NCBI GenBank assembly: GCA_036675815.1
Contig: JAKFEE010000021.1
Location: 62,001 to 126,000, forward strand
From: JAKFEE01 sp036675815
Lineage (GTDB): Bacteria > Pseudomonadota > Alphaproteobacteria > Rhodospirillales > Magnetospirillaceae
Reading direction: 5' to 3'
Length of the DNA: 64,000 bases
A model generated the notes under the pieces. That model was not told the DNA's origin and ran no database searches. It saw nothing but the letters and a program-made list of their open reading frames with translations. Shown here one piece after another: positions 1-10,805 of this stretch. Positions within the stretch are counted from its first letter, which is position 1. Each line of letters begins with the position of its first letter. Position numbers and translations under genes: made by a program.

Positions 1-1094
1 ACGGTGGCGGTGTCGACCAGCTTGCCGGTGGCATCAACCACGGCGACCTTGACCCCGGTGCGCAAGCCCGGGTCGAGGCCGATGGTGGCACGCATGCCGG
101 CCGGCGCCGCCAGCAGCAGTGCCCGCAGGTTGCGGGCGAAAACGCCGATGGCCTCGTCCTCGGCCGCTTCGCGCAGCCGCCCCATCAGTTCGAGCTCCAG
201 GTGCAGGTGGATCTTCACCCGCCACGCCCAGCGCACCGTTTCGGCCAGCCAACGATCCCCCGGACGGCCGCGGTCGGCGATGCGGAAGCGCGCGGCGATG
301 CGCAACTCGGCTTCGCCGGCGGCGCGGGCACCCGTCTCCGCCTCGTCCGGCATCTGCAACTTCAATTGAAGTACGCCCTCATTGCGACCACGGAACAACG
401 CCAGTGCCCGATGCGAGGGGATGGCGCGAATGGCCTCGCGGTAGTCGAAGTAGTCGGCGAACTTCGCTCCGGCCTGCTGCTGCCCGTCGACGACGGCGGA
501 GGCGACGATGCCCTCGTCCCACAGCAATTGGCGCAGGCCGCCCAGGAGTTCGGCGTCCTCGGCGAAACGTTCGATCAGGATCTGGCGAGCCCCGTCGAGG
601 GCTGCCTTGACGTCGGCGACACCCTTGTCGGGGACGACAAAGGGCGCCGCCGCGGTTTCCGGCGTCAGGCCGGGATCGGCCAACAGGGCCTCGGCCAGCG
701 GCTCCAACCCCGCCTCGCGGGCGATCTGCGCCTTGGTGCGCCGCTTCGGCTTGTACGGCAGGTAAAGATCTTCCAAGCGCGCCTTGGTGTCGGCCGCGGC
801 AATCTCGCCAGCCAGTTCCGGCGTCAGTTTGCCTTGCTCGCCGATGCTGGCGAGAATCATCGCGCGGCGCTCCTCGAGGTCGCGCAAATAGCGCAGGCGC
901 TCCTCCAACCGACGCAGTTGGGTGTCGTCCAGGCCGCCGGTCGCCTCCTTGCGATAGCGGGCGATGAACGGAACGGTGCTCCCCTCGTCGAGGAGGGACA
1001 TGGCGGAGTCGACTTGGCGTTGGGAGACGCCCAGTTCATCGGCGATGCGCTTACTGATCGGAGTCATGCGTTCATCAATACGGCCTTGGGACAT
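1..1094 (-). CDS. tex: Tex-family transcription accessory protein, N-terminal part
   Basis: The minus strand encodes about 364 residues of a Tex protein, and the rest lies beyond the left edge. Tex proteins are cytoplasmic nucleic-acid-binding factors with an N-terminal HTH region, a YqgF/RNase H-like fold, HhH motifs and a C-terminal S1 domain. The early residues include the typical stretch VPFIARYRKEATGGLDD and then YLPYKPKRRTKAQIA. The last visible residues, GLDPGLRTGVKVAVVD, are the start of the YqgF-like domain. The ATG at 1094 gives MSQGRIDERM; an internal ATG nine codons later (MTPISKRIAD) is an equally plausible start. S1 and HhH domains cannot be checked because they are outside the window. 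Confidence 0.9.
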   Translation of the reverse strand, partial: MSQGRIDERMTPISKRIADELGVSQRQVDSAMSLLDEGSTVPFIARYRKEATGGLDDTQLRRLEERLRYLRDLEERRAMILASIGEQGKLTPELAGEIAAADTKARLEDLYLPYKPKRRTKAQIAREAGLEPLAEALLADPGLTPETAAAPFVVPDKGVADVKAALDGARQILIERFAEDAELLGGLRQLLWDEGIVASAVVDGQQQAGAKFADYFDYREAIRAIPSHRALALFRGRNEGVLQLKLQMPDEAETGARAAGEAELRIAARFRIADRGRPGDRWLAETVRWAWRVKIHLHLELELMGRLREAAEDEAIGVFARNLRALLLAAPAGMRATIGLDPGLRTGVKVAVVDATGKLVDTAT

Positions 1095-1435
1095 GGAGGT
1101 GTACCCTTCCGTGTCATAAAATGCCAAGACCGTTCGGATTGTGAGCAATTGTGCGGCTGCGAAATGGTGCTCTCGACAGCAATCGGCGCTTGTCATATAT
1201 AGGGGGCGTTCGCCACACCCCGGCGTTCGACCGGCCTGGATGGGCCAGGCAGTCCGGGGCAAGGGCGCGTACCACCTTCGGTGAGGATCTTCGCCGGACT
1301 AGGGGCTGTTCCGGCTCTTGGTGCTGTTGCCCGCAAATGGTTCCTGACAGCCGTGGCGGCGCCTCGGCCTGATGGTGTGCGGGCGAGTAGCCAAGGGGAC
1401 GGAGCCTCGGTTTTGAGGAACGGGCACACCGCGCT
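1095..1435. other. Divergent intergenic region between tex and the glucan synthase
   Basis: This 341-base stretch lies between two divergent genes and must hold both promoters. I see no convincing gene in it. A short AT-rich patch near 1194-1201 (CATATATA) is the best -10-like candidate, but there is no well-matched -35, so I do not call a promoter. No strong hairpin was found. Confidence 0.4.
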
Positions 1436-4096
1436 ATGCGCAAATACGGCTTTGCGATTCTGCTACTCATCGCTGCCGCCAATTTCAGCGGCTGGGCGTA
1501 TCTGAACCGGCCGGTCCAGGACATTCCATGGACCGGCGTGCTTGACGGCGTATCCTTCAGCCCCAACCAGAAGGACGACGACCCGATCAACGGCAAGCTG
1601 CCGACCATCGATGACATCGACCGCGACCTCGCCCTGCTCGAGGGCCATGTGGCGACGGTGCGTACCTATACGGCGCTCGAAGGCATGGAATACGTGCCGG
1701 AGCTGGCCGAGAAGTACGGTATCAAGGTGATGGCCGGCGCCTGGGTGGACACCCGCCTGGGCAAGAACGAGGCCGAACTGTCGAGCCTGATCAAGACGAT
1801 CCGGGAAAACGACAACGTCGAACGCGCCATCATCGGCAACGAGGCGATCCTGCGCGGCGACGTCACCGTGCAGCAGCTCACCCGCTATCTGCGCCGCGTC
1901 AAGGAAAAGGTGCGCATCCCCATCAGCACCGCCGAACCGTGGCACGTCTGGCTGAAGTATCCCGAGCTGGCGCGCGAGGTCGACTTCATCGCCGTCCATA
2001 TCCTGCCCTACTGGGAAGGCTTGCCGGCCAACGAGTCGCTCAATTACCTGCTGATGCGCTATGACGAGCTGCGCCGCACCTTCCCCGACAAGCACATCGT
2101 CATCACCGAGGTGGGCTGGCCGTCGGCGGGCAAGCCGCGCATGGGCGCCGAGCCCAGCCTGGCCAACCAGGCGATGTTCCTGCGCAACTTCCTCAACATC
2201 GCCCAACTGCGCGGCATCGACTACAACGTCATCGAGGCCTTCGACCAGCCCTGGAAGAAGCAGATCGAGCATTCTGTCGGTGCGCACTGGGGCATCTGGG
2301 ACGCCGACCGCAACCTGAAATTCTCATGGACCCAGCCGGTGGTCAGCATCGCCGAATGGCCGGTGCTGGCCGGCGCCGCGACCCTGCTGGCGGTGCTGCC
2401 GCTGGGCGTGTTCTTCTGGCGCTGGGATCACATGAAGCGCGGCGGCCTGCTGTTCTTCGGCGCCGTCGTACAGTTCGGCACCTCCTTCGCCATGTGGGCG
2501 ATCGCCATCCCGATGATCCAGGACTACGCGCCGCCCAAACTGTTCATGTATGGGCTGCTGTTGCCGTCGCTGACCCTCCTGGTGGCGGTGTCGATCATCA
2601 ATGCGCTCGAGGTGACCGAACTCGCGTTCATGCGCCGGTGGCGGCGGCGCCACCTGCCCTTCACCGTCGAGACCATCCGCAATTTCCCCAAGGTGTCGCT
2701 GCACCTCGCCTGCTGCAACGAGCCGCCCGAGATGGTGAAGCTCACCATCGACAGCCTGGTCAACGTCGATTACCCCAACCTCGAGGTGCTGGTCGTCGAC
2801 AACAACACCAAGGACGAGGCGGTATGGAAGCCGGTGGCCGACCATGTCGAGCACCTGCGCGAGACGATGGGCGACCGAGTCAAGTTCTTCCACCTGCCGA
2901 AATGGCCCGGCTACAAGGCCGGCGCCCTCAACTTCGCCATGCAGCAGACCGCGGCCGACGCCGAGGTCATCGGCCTGGTCGACGCCGACTATGTAGTGCG
3001 TAAGGACTGGCTGAAGTCGCTGGTCCCCTATTTCGAGAATCCCAAGGTCGCCTGGGTGCAGGCGCCGCAGGACCATCGCGAATGGCAGGGCGACACATTC
3101 AAGGAGTGGATCAACTGGGAGTATGCCGGGTTCTTCGACATCGGCATGGTCGCCCGCAACGAGGCCAACGCCATCATCCAGCACGGCACCATGACGCTGA
3201 TGCGCAAGTCGGCCATGGATCAGGTCGGCGGCTGGGGCGAATGGTGCATTTGCGAGGACGCCGAACTGGGCCTGCGCTTCCTGCAGGCCGGGTACGAGGC
3301 GGTCTACGTGCAGGAACGCTTCGGCCACGGCCTGACGCCCGACACCTTCCTGGGCTACAAGAAGCAGCGCTTCCGCTGGGCCTTCGGCGGCATGCAGATC
3401 CTGAAAGGCCACTGGCGCGCCCTGCTGCCGTGGTCGAAATCTGGCCTGACCCTGGCACAGAAGTACCACTTCGTCTCGGGGTGGCTGCCGTGGATCGCCG
3501 ACGGCTTCTATCTCGCCTTCGTGCTGTTCAGCCTTCTGTGGTCGGCGGGGCTGGTGCTGTGGCCGATCGCCCTCGACCAGGTGCCGCTCGATTGGCAGCC
3601 TTATGTGCGGCTCATCGAGTTCGATTTCCCGCTGACGCTGTTCGCCGCGCCGACGATCGCCATCTTCGTCGCCAAGCTGGTGCACCACCTGTTCATGTAC
3701 CACACCCGGGTGAAGTGCAGCTGGGGCCAGCGCTTCGGCTCGGCGCTCTGCGGCATGGGCCTAACCTACTCGATCGCCCTGGCGATCTGGCAGTCGGCCT
3801 ACAAGAAGAGCACGCCGTTCTTCCGCACGCCGAAGTGCGAGGACAAGGCCGCCCTGTCCAAGGGCATCGCCATGGCCCGCGAGGAAACGGTGCTGATGCT
3901 GACCCTGTGGGTGGCGGCGGTGTCGGTGGTCAACCTGACCAAGCCGGAATTCGCCTTCCAGGCGCGGCTCTGGGCGGCGGTGCTGTTCGTCCAGTCACTG
4001 CCCTTCGCCGCGGCGCTGGTGACCTCTCTGGTCAGCGCGCTGCCGTCCCTCGCCCTGCGCAAAGCGACGAAACCGATGCTGGAAACCGCCGAGTAA
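1436..4096 (+). CDS. ndvB: Membrane beta-glucan synthase, GH17-like domain fused to GT2
   Basis: The 886-residue protein has an N-terminal membrane anchor (about residues 5-22) and a GH17-like domain to about residue 290. Candidate catalytic glutamates are E136 in IIGNEAI and E225 in TEVGWPS. A membrane hairpin follows (about 310-390), then a processive family 2 glycosyltransferase with D516-A-D518, E607-D608 and Q644-R-F-R-W648, and further C-terminal membrane segments. This arrangement matches the NdvB type of inner-membrane enzyme that makes periplasmic beta-1,3-linked glucans used in osmotic adaptation and biofilm tolerance. The GH17 half is expected to face the periplasm and to elongate or branch chains. 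It stands alone and ends in a strong terminator. The product and linkage are inferred from the family. Confidence 0.8.
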   Translation: MRKYGFAILLLIAAANFSGWAYLNRPVQDIPWTGVLDGVSFSPNQKDDDPINGKLPTIDDIDRDLALLEGHVATVRTYTALEGMEYVPELAEKYGIKVMAGAWVDTRLGKNEAELSSLIKTIRENDNVERAIIGNEAILRGDVTVQQLTRYLRRVKEKVRIPISTAEPWHVWLKYPELAREVDFIAVHILPYWEGLPANESLNYLLMRYDELRRTFPDKHIVITEVGWPSAGKPRMGAEPSLANQAMFLRNFLNIAQLRGIDYNVIEAFDQPWKKQIEHSVGAHWGIWDADRNLKFSWTQPVVSIAEWPVLAGAATLLAVLPLGVFFWRWDHMKRGGLLFFGAVVQFGTSFAMWAIAIPMIQDYAPPKLFMYGLLLPSLTLLVAVSIINALEVTELAFMRRWRRRHLPFTVETIRNFPKVSLHLACCNEPPEMVKLTIDSLVNVDYPNLEVLVVDNNTKDEAVWKPVADHVEHLRETMGDRVKFFHLPKWPGYKAGALNFAMQQTAADAEVIGLVDADYVVRKDWLKSLVPYFENPKVAWVQAPQDHREWQGDTFKEWINWEYAGFFDIGMVARNEANAIIQHGTMTLMRKSAMDQVGGWGEWCICEDAELGLRFLQAGYEAVYVQERFGHGLTPDTFLGYKKQRFRWAFGGMQILKGHWRALLPWSKSGLTLAQKYHFVSGWLPWIADGFYLAFVLFSLLWSAGLVLWPIALDQVPLDWQPYVRLIEFDFPLTLFAAPTIAIFVAKLVHHLFMYHTRVKCSWGQRFGSALCGMGLTYSIALAIWQSAYKKSTPFFRTPKCEDKAALSKGIAMAREETVLMLTLWVAAVSVVNLTKPEFAFQARLWAAVLFVQSLPFAAALVTSLVSALPSLALRKATKPMLETAE

Positions 4097-4120
4097 GCCC
4101 GGCCCATACGTTGTGGACGA

Positions 4121-4154
4121 GGCCCGCGACCTGATGCGATCGCGGGCCTTTTTT
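4121..4154 (+). terminator. Rho-independent terminator after the glucan synthase
   Basis: A GC-rich stem of nine pairs (GGCCCGCGA at 4121-4129 with TCGCGGGCC at 4140-4148) and a ten-base loop is followed by a T6 run. It lies 25 bases past the stop codon. Confidence 0.88.
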
Positions 4155-4177
4155 CTTGGCTCATGAGGAGGGGGCAT

Positions 4178-4233
4178 GGAGCGCGGAGCTCCAGTTCCGC
4201 AACGCTCAATGCGGAGCTGGAGCTCCGCGCTCC
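4178..4233. repeat. Long near-perfect inverted repeat (dispersed palindrome type)
   Basis: Two 23-base arms (4178-4200 and 4211-4233) pair with one mismatch around a ten-base spacer. The arms carry GGAGCTCC cores flanked by GCGC. They lie between a terminator and cpoB and encode nothing. Such palindromes usually occur in many copies per genome as extragenic REP-like elements; no second copy was recognised in this window. Confidence 0.75.
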
Positions 4234-4349
4234 TCGCTTGCCGTGCGGCGAGCGCATATTCGGGTTGACCGAACCGCCATGGTCATCTTCCCTTAGTCGG
4301 AGAGTCGCTATAGTTTCCCCGGCACCCCAACGGGAGGCGAGGTTCTGTC

Positions 4350-5318
4350 GTGAAGTCGATTTTCCCCACCGCCATCGTCGCGGCCGTCACCGCCGGCCTG
4401 ACCTTTGCCGCGCCGGTCTGGGCGCAATCCGGCATGGGTGATTACCAGCCGTATCGCGGCGTCATCAGCGGCGGCAGCGGCAGCTCCACCATCATCACCT
4501 CGCCCGCCCTGGGCGGCGGCGTCACCGCCACGCCCCCCGCTGACGGCGGCTTTCCGGCGACGCCCGCCCCAGGCGGCTTTCCGGTGCCCCCCGCCGCCCA
4601 AGGCGGCTTTGCGCCGCCGCCGCCCACTCCGACCTTCGCCCCTTTGCCAGCCGACGCCGCCGGGCGCGCCGAAGTGCGGCTGCAGGCGCTGGAGGAGCAG
4701 ATCCGCCAGCTCACCGGCCGCGTCGAGGAGGTTCAATTCCACAATCAGCAGCTCAAGGAGCAACTGCAGCGCATGCAGGCCGACACCGACCTGCGCTTTC
4801 GCGAACTGCAGGGGGGCGGCCAGGCGGCGGCCACGCCGACGCCGGGCGCGCCAGCCACTGCCGGCGACGGCGTGCTGGGCACCATGGCCAAGAAGGATCT
4901 CGATCGTGAGCCGAGCGGCGCCGCCCTCAAGGGCGGCACGCCCAAGGAGCAGTACGACTATGCCTACGGCCTGGTGATGAGCGATCGCGAGAAAGCCGGG
5001 CAGGCGCTGAAGGCGTTCCTGCAGGAACACCCCAATGACGCGTTGGCCGGCAACGCCCATTACTGGCTGGGCGAGACCTATTTCGTCAAAGGCGACTACA
5101 AGCAGGCCGCAGTCAGTTTCATGGAAGGCTACCGCAAGTTCCCCAAGGGGCAGAAGGGTTCGCACAATCTGCTGAAACTGGCGTTGAGCATGTCCCGGAT
5201 GGGCGATGCCAAGGCCGCCTGCGCCGCCTTCGCCCGCCTCGACAGCGAATACCCGGATGCGGAAAACGCGGTGAAGCGCGCCGCCCAGAACGAAAAGCAG
5301 AAACTCAAGTGCTCATGA
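4350..5318 (+). CDS. cpoB: CpoB/YbgF, Tol-Pal-associated periplasmic TPR protein
   Basis: The 322-residue protein starts at a GTG, with a GGGAGG Shine-Dalgarno at 4332-4337. It has a Sec signal peptide ending near APVWAQ (residue 26). A Gly/Pro-rich linker with three GGF units follows (about 60-92), then a short coiled coil (about 105-150) and C-terminal TPR repeats (about 200-320, including YWLGETYFVKGDYKQAA). CpoB coordinates peptidoglycan synthesis with outer-membrane constriction through Tol-Pal. In many alphaproteobacteria it closes the tolQRAB-pal operon. Here it is followed directly by tilS and ftsH as usual, but no tol or pal gene lies upstream. Confidence 0.88.
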   Translation: MKSIFPTAIVAAVTAGLTFAAPVWAQSGMGDYQPYRGVISGGSGSSTIITSPALGGGVTATPPADGGFPATPAPGGFPVPPAAQGGFAPPPPTPTFAPLPADAAGRAEVRLQALEEQIRQLTGRVEEVQFHNQQLKEQLQRMQADTDLRFRELQGGGQAAATPTPGAPATAGDGVLGTMAKKDLDREPSGAALKGGTPKEQYDYAYGLVMSDREKAGQALKAFLQEHPNDALAGNAHYWLGETYFVKGDYKQAAVSFMEGYRKFPKGQKGSHNLLKLALSMSRMGDAKAACAAFARLDSEYPDAENAVKRAAQNEKQKLKCS

Positions 5319-5326
5319 GCTAACGG

Positions 5327-6634
5327 ATGCCGGCGGCGGCGCTGACCGCGGCGGAATTTGACGCCGCCATGACGCGGCTGGGGCCGTTCGAGCGGCCGCC
5401 GCATCTGGCCGTCGCCGTGTCCGGTGGTGCCGACAGCCTGGCCCTCGCCTTCCTCGCCCAGGAGTGGGTCAGCGCCCGTGCCGGCACCATCACGGCGCTG
5501 ACCGTCGACCATGGCCTGCGTCCCGAGTCGGCGGCCGAGGCAGAAGGTGTCGGGCGTTGGCTGGCCGCCCGTGGCCTCGCCCACCGCATCCTGCGCTGGG
5601 CGCCCGGCGCCGTGTCGAGCGATGTGCAGGCAACGGCCCGCGCCGCCCGCTACCGACTGCTCGAAGACTGGTGCGCCGCCCAAGGGGTACTGCACCTGCT
5701 GCTTGCCCACCACCGCGACGACCAGGCCGAAACCCTTCTGCTGAGGCTGGGGCGCGGCAGTGGCGTCGACGGCCTGGCGGCCATGGCCCCGATTACCGAG
5801 ACCCCAAGACTGCGCCTGCTGCGGCCGCTGCTCGACGTCCCCCACGCGCGCTTGACCGCCACCTTGCGGACGACTGGCCAGCCCTGGGTCGAAGACCCCA
5901 GCAACCGCAAGCCGGAATTCGCCCGGGTGCGTCTGCGTGCGCTGATGCCGCAACTGGGCGCCGAAGGGCTGACGCCCGGGCGGTTGGCGGCGACGGCGGC
6001 ACGGCTGTCGCGAGCGCGCGCCGCCCTCGAGGACCTTACCGCCGAGGCCGCGGCACGCCACGTCCGCCTGTACGCGAGCGGATGGGCGGAGTGCGCGCCG
6101 GGACTGCTGACGGAAACCGACGAAGTGGCGCTGCGGGTCTTGTCGCGGCTGCTGATGGCGGTCGCCGGCCGAGACTATCCGCCACGGTTGGAGCGGCTGG
6201 AACGGCTGCTGGCCGCCCTTCGCGCGGGCGGGCGCGGCCACACCCTGGCCGGTTGCCGCCTGCTGCGCGCCCCCGCGGGGTTCCGCGTCTTTCGCGAAGC
6301 CGCCGCCCTGGCGCCGCCCTTACGTATTTCCGGGCCGGGGCCCCTCCACTGGGATGGCCGCTTCCGCCTGCTGCTGCGCGGGAAAGGCACGGCGACGCTC
6401 CAGACGTTGGGCAACACGCCCCTGATCCGCGAGGCCGCCCGCCCCGACCTGCTGGCGACGGTGCCGGGGCCGGCGCGCGCCGCGCTACCCGCGCTCTGCG
6501 ACGAACGAGGTATTTTCGCCGTCCCACACCTGGGATATATGCGGCACGACGGAACCGCGCCCCCCTATGCGGTGGAGTGGGTAGAGTTTGCGCCGCCCCT
6601 GCCCCTGACGGCGGTTGGGCATTGCCTTGTTTAG
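5327..6634 (+). CDS. tilS: tRNA(Ile)-lysidine synthetase TilS
   Basis: TilS converts C34 of tRNA-Ile(CAU) to lysidine using ATP and lysine, so that the tRNA reads AUA. The PP-loop motif S32-GGADS37 binds ATP, and TVDHGLRPES and LLAHHRDDQAETLLLRL are further N-type ATP pyrophosphatase signatures. The length of 435 residues suits a full enzyme with a poorly conserved C-terminal part. It begins 8 bases after cpoB stops and is probably cotranscribed with it. Confidence 0.93.
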   Translation: MPAAALTAAEFDAAMTRLGPFERPPHLAVAVSGGADSLALAFLAQEWVSARAGTITALTVDHGLRPESAAEAEGVGRWLAARGLAHRILRWAPGAVSSDVQATARAARYRLLEDWCAAQGVLHLLLAHHRDDQAETLLLRLGRGSGVDGLAAMAPITETPRLRLLRPLLDVPHARLTATLRTTGQPWVEDPSNRKPEFARVRLRALMPQLGAEGLTPGRLAATAARLSRARAALEDLTAEAAARHVRLYASGWAECAPGLLTETDEVALRVLSRLLMAVAGRDYPPRLERLERLLAALRAGGRGHTLAGCRLLRAPAGFRVFREAAALAPPLRISGPGPLHWDGRFRLLLRGKGTATLQTLGNTPLIREAARPDLLATVPGPARAALPALCDERGIFAVPHLGYMRHDGTAPPYAVEWVEFAPPLPLTAVGHCLV

Positions 6635-6719
6635 GCAGCCCTGCGCATTATTTTAATCTGGCATAATCCGCATCTGGGGCGGACTGTCGAATGATCCTCT
6701 TCGAGGAAGGGCCTGAACG

Positions 6720-8645
<1,926 letters not shown>

Positions 8646-8670
8646 TCCCGGCGGCGGGTTGGTCTAGGGA

Positions 8671-8696
8671 AAGGCGGCCTTCGGGCCGCCTTTTCT
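8671..8696 (+). terminator. Rho-independent terminator after ftsH
   Basis: A nine-pair stem, AAGGCGGCC (8671-8679) with GGCCGCCTT (8684-8692), closes on a TTCG tetraloop and runs into T-rich sequence. It lies 25 bases past the ftsH stop. Confidence 0.9.
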
Positions 8697-8744
8697 CTGG
8701 CTGCTAGACCGAATTGCTGACTCACGCCCGGTGACATACTCCTC

Positions 8745-8842
8745 CGTCATTCCCGCGAAAGCGGGAATCCATGGCGCCGCCGCCACCGCTCTTGGCGTGG
8801 AGCATGGTCGCTGGACATGACCCCCGCTTTCGCGGGGGTGAC
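8745..8842. repeat. Dispersed two-hairpin repeat, copy 1
   Basis: A 27-base unit at 8746-8772 folds on TCCCGCGAAAGCGGGA. A second hairpin at 8821-8838, CCCCCGCTTTCGCGGGGG, follows after about 48 bases. The same 27-base unit occurs at 60501-60527, again followed by a CCGCGGGGGTGATGA-type right end. A degenerate third piece (GGCCCGTTTTTGCGGGCATGATGA) lies at about 8873-8896. This is a typical noncoding repeat family of alphaproteobacterial intergenic regions. Confidence 0.85.
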
Positions 8843-8899
8843 GAAACAAATGATGATCCGCGGCGACAAGGAGGCCCGTTTTTGCGGGCATGATGAAAA

Positions 8900-10051
8900 A
8901 TGCGTTCCCCAACACCGCTTCGCCACCTTGCCAGCCCAACGCTGCCGCGCCGCTTTGCCGATCCCGGCGAGGATCTGGCGCGGCGCCTCTATGTGGCTCC
9001 CACCGGCATCACCGCCGGTGCTGCCGCCGAGGCGGCGATCGCCGCCGGCACCGCGTGGCCGCTGGCTGGCGGCCCGCTCATGTTCACCCAGCTTAACGTC
9101 CTGCTGCGCGACGGCGATCGGGTGATCGAGGCCACGGCACCGCTGGCGGCGGTCATCGACTGGGCGGAAGCCGAGGGCGAGCCGGTGGTCAGCCACGTCT
9201 CGCGCCTGATCCACCGCATCGGTGCCAAGCGGCCTGAGTTCGCCGGGCTCAGCCTCGACCGGCCGCGCATCATGGGCATCATCAACGCCACGCCCGACAG
9301 CTTTTCCGACGGCGGCGAGTTCTTCTCCGCCGAAGCCGCCATTGCTCACGGCATCGCCCTGATGGAGGCCGGGGCCGACATCCTCGACGTCGGCGGCGAA
9401 TCGACGCGCCCCGGCTCGGCACCGGTGGCACCAGACGAGGAGATCCGTCGCGTCCTGCCGGTGGTGCGCGCCCTGGCCGAGCGTGGCGCCACCGTCTCGA
9501 TCGACACCCGCCATGCCCAGACCATGGCGGCGGCGCTGGCCGCCGGCGCCTGCATCGTCAACGACATCACCGCCCTCGCCGCCCCGGGCGCCATGCAGGT
9601 GGTGGCCGAGCGGCAGGCGCCGGTGGTGCTGATGCACATGCAGGGCGAGCCGCGCAGCATGCAGGCAACTCCCGCCTACGGGTTCGCCCCGCTCGACGTC
9701 TACGACGAACTGGCGGCGCGCGTCGCCGCCTGCGAGGCCGCCGGCCTGCCGCGCTCGCTGATCTGCGTCGATCCAGGCATCGGTTTCGGCAAGAACCTGG
9801 ACCACAACCTGTCGATCCTCGCCCGCCTCGGCCTCTATCACGGCCTCGGCTGCCCGGTGCTGCTCGGCGTGTCGCGCAAGAGCTTCATCACCCGCATCTG
9901 CGGCGACATCCCGGCCAAGCAACGCCTGCCCGGCTCGCTGGCTGCCGCCCAGGCCGGGCTCGACCAGTGGATGCAGATCCTGCGCGTCCACGACGTCGCC
10001 GAAACGGTACAGGCCGTGGCCGTATGGCGAGCGATCCGCAGCGCCGATTGA
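8900..10051 (+). CDS. folP: Dihydropteroate synthase with N-terminal extension
   Basis: DHPS joins p-aminobenzoate to dihydropterin pyrophosphate in folate synthesis and is the sulfonamide target. The TIM-barrel core begins near residue 113 (RIMGIINATPDSFSDGG) and continues with DVGGESTRPGS, IDTRHAQTM, IVNDITAL, DPGIGFGKN and LLGVSRKSF. About 110 residues precede the core (LYVAPTGITAGAAAEAAIAA and SHVSRLIHRIGAKRPEF), unlike E. coli FolP but like several Rhodospirillales relatives. It sits after a repeat-filled gap and so is probably a new transcription unit. Confidence 0.93.
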   Translation: MRSPTPLRHLASPTLPRRFADPGEDLARRLYVAPTGITAGAAAEAAIAAGTAWPLAGGPLMFTQLNVLLRDGDRVIEATAPLAAVIDWAEAEGEPVVSHVSRLIHRIGAKRPEFAGLSLDRPRIMGIINATPDSFSDGGEFFSAEAAIAHGIALMEAGADILDVGGESTRPGSAPVAPDEEIRRVLPVVRALAERGATVSIDTRHAQTMAAALAAGACIVNDITALAAPGAMQVVAERQAPVVLMHMQGEPRSMQATPAYGFAPLDVYDELAARVAACEAAGLPRSLICVDPGIGFGKNLDHNLSILARLGLYHGLGCPVLLGVSRKSFITRICGDIPAKQRLPGSLAAAQAGLDQWMQILRVHDVAETVQAVAVWRAIRSAD

Positions 10052-10098
10052 CGCCCGCAAACCCGGGGATCACACTCTTTCTCGACAGGAGGCTCGCC

Positions 10099-10314
10099 AT
10101 GCGCATCAGCGTCGAGGAAGCCCGCGCGAATTTCGACAAATTGCTGGATGCCGTCCGCCAGGGCGAACAGGTGACCATCGTCGAGAATGATCGACCCGTG
10201 GCGGAATTGCTTCCCGCCTTGAGCACTGGCGGGGCACAGAGGCTGCGAGAGCTTCGTAAGGGCAACATACTTGGAATGCCCGGTAAAGAAGCCATCGCAC
10301 AAGGTCGCCTCTAG
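10099..10314 (+). CDS. VapB/Phd-type antitoxin
   Basis: The 71-residue protein starts MRISVEEARANFDKLLDAV and contains GEQVTIVENDRPVAELLP, the Phd/YefM-like antitoxin fold. Such proteins bind their operator with the N-terminal half and wrap the toxin with the C-terminal tail. ACAGGAGG lies at 10085-10092 ahead of the ATG. Its TAG stop shares one base with the toxin start, the usual translational coupling of toxin-antitoxin pairs. Confidence 0.85.
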   Translation: MRISVEEARANFDKLLDAVRQGEQVTIVENDRPVAELLPALSTGGAQRLRELRKGNILGMPGKEAIAQGRL

Positions 10315-10733
10315 TGAGCCGGTTTGTGGTCGATAGTTCGGTTGCTCTAGGATGGTGCTTTGAGGACGAGAAAAACCCCTATTCAGAGTTGGTACTGGAC
10401 TGCGTAACAGGCAACGGCGAGGGCCTCGTCCCGTGCCTTTGGCTCCTCGAAATGACCAATGTCCTCCGGACAGCCCTGCGAACTCGACGAATCGACGAAG
10501 CGAAGGCCATGGAAACGATGGCAGCGCTCTTAAAGCTGAACATTGTGACAGCCGCGCCCATATCACCTTGCGAGATGCCTCACCTGCTCAAACTCGCCCA
10601 CACCCATGGCCTCACCGCCTATGACGCCGCCTATCTCGACCTCGCCTTGCGCGAGCATCTGCCGTTGGCGATGCTGGACGCCGATCTCGCCGCGGCGGCA
10701 CGTGCCGCCGGCGTCGCCATGTTCTCGCCCTGA
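10314..10733 (+). CDS. vapC: VapC-type PIN-domain toxin
   Basis: The 139-residue PIN-domain protein starts with GTG overlapping the antitoxin stop. The acidic residues expected of a Mg-dependent RNase are present: D6 in FVVDSSV, E in LLEMTNVL, D in TAYDAAYLDLA and D in MLDADL. PIN toxins of this class usually cleave tRNA or rRNA when the antitoxin is degraded. The pair sits between folP and glmM. Unlike the second pair at 31.4 kb it looks intact. The RNA target cannot be deduced. Confidence 0.87.
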   Translation: MSRFVVDSSVALGWCFEDEKNPYSELVLDCVTGNGEGLVPCLWLLEMTNVLRTALRTRRIDEAKAMETMAALLKLNIVTAAPISPCEMPHLLKLAHTHGLTAYDAAYLDLALREHLPLAMLDADLAAAARAAGVAMFSP

Positions 10734-10805
10734 CTTCGCCCTTCCCTGGCCACCCGCTTGTGCTTTAATGACGGCCTGCCATCAGGGGGTGAGGAAGGAA
10801 CACGC

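Noticed and set aside
8745..8900. CRISPR-like repeats
   Set aside because: Only paired palindromic hairpins are present, with no regular spacing and no cas genes.
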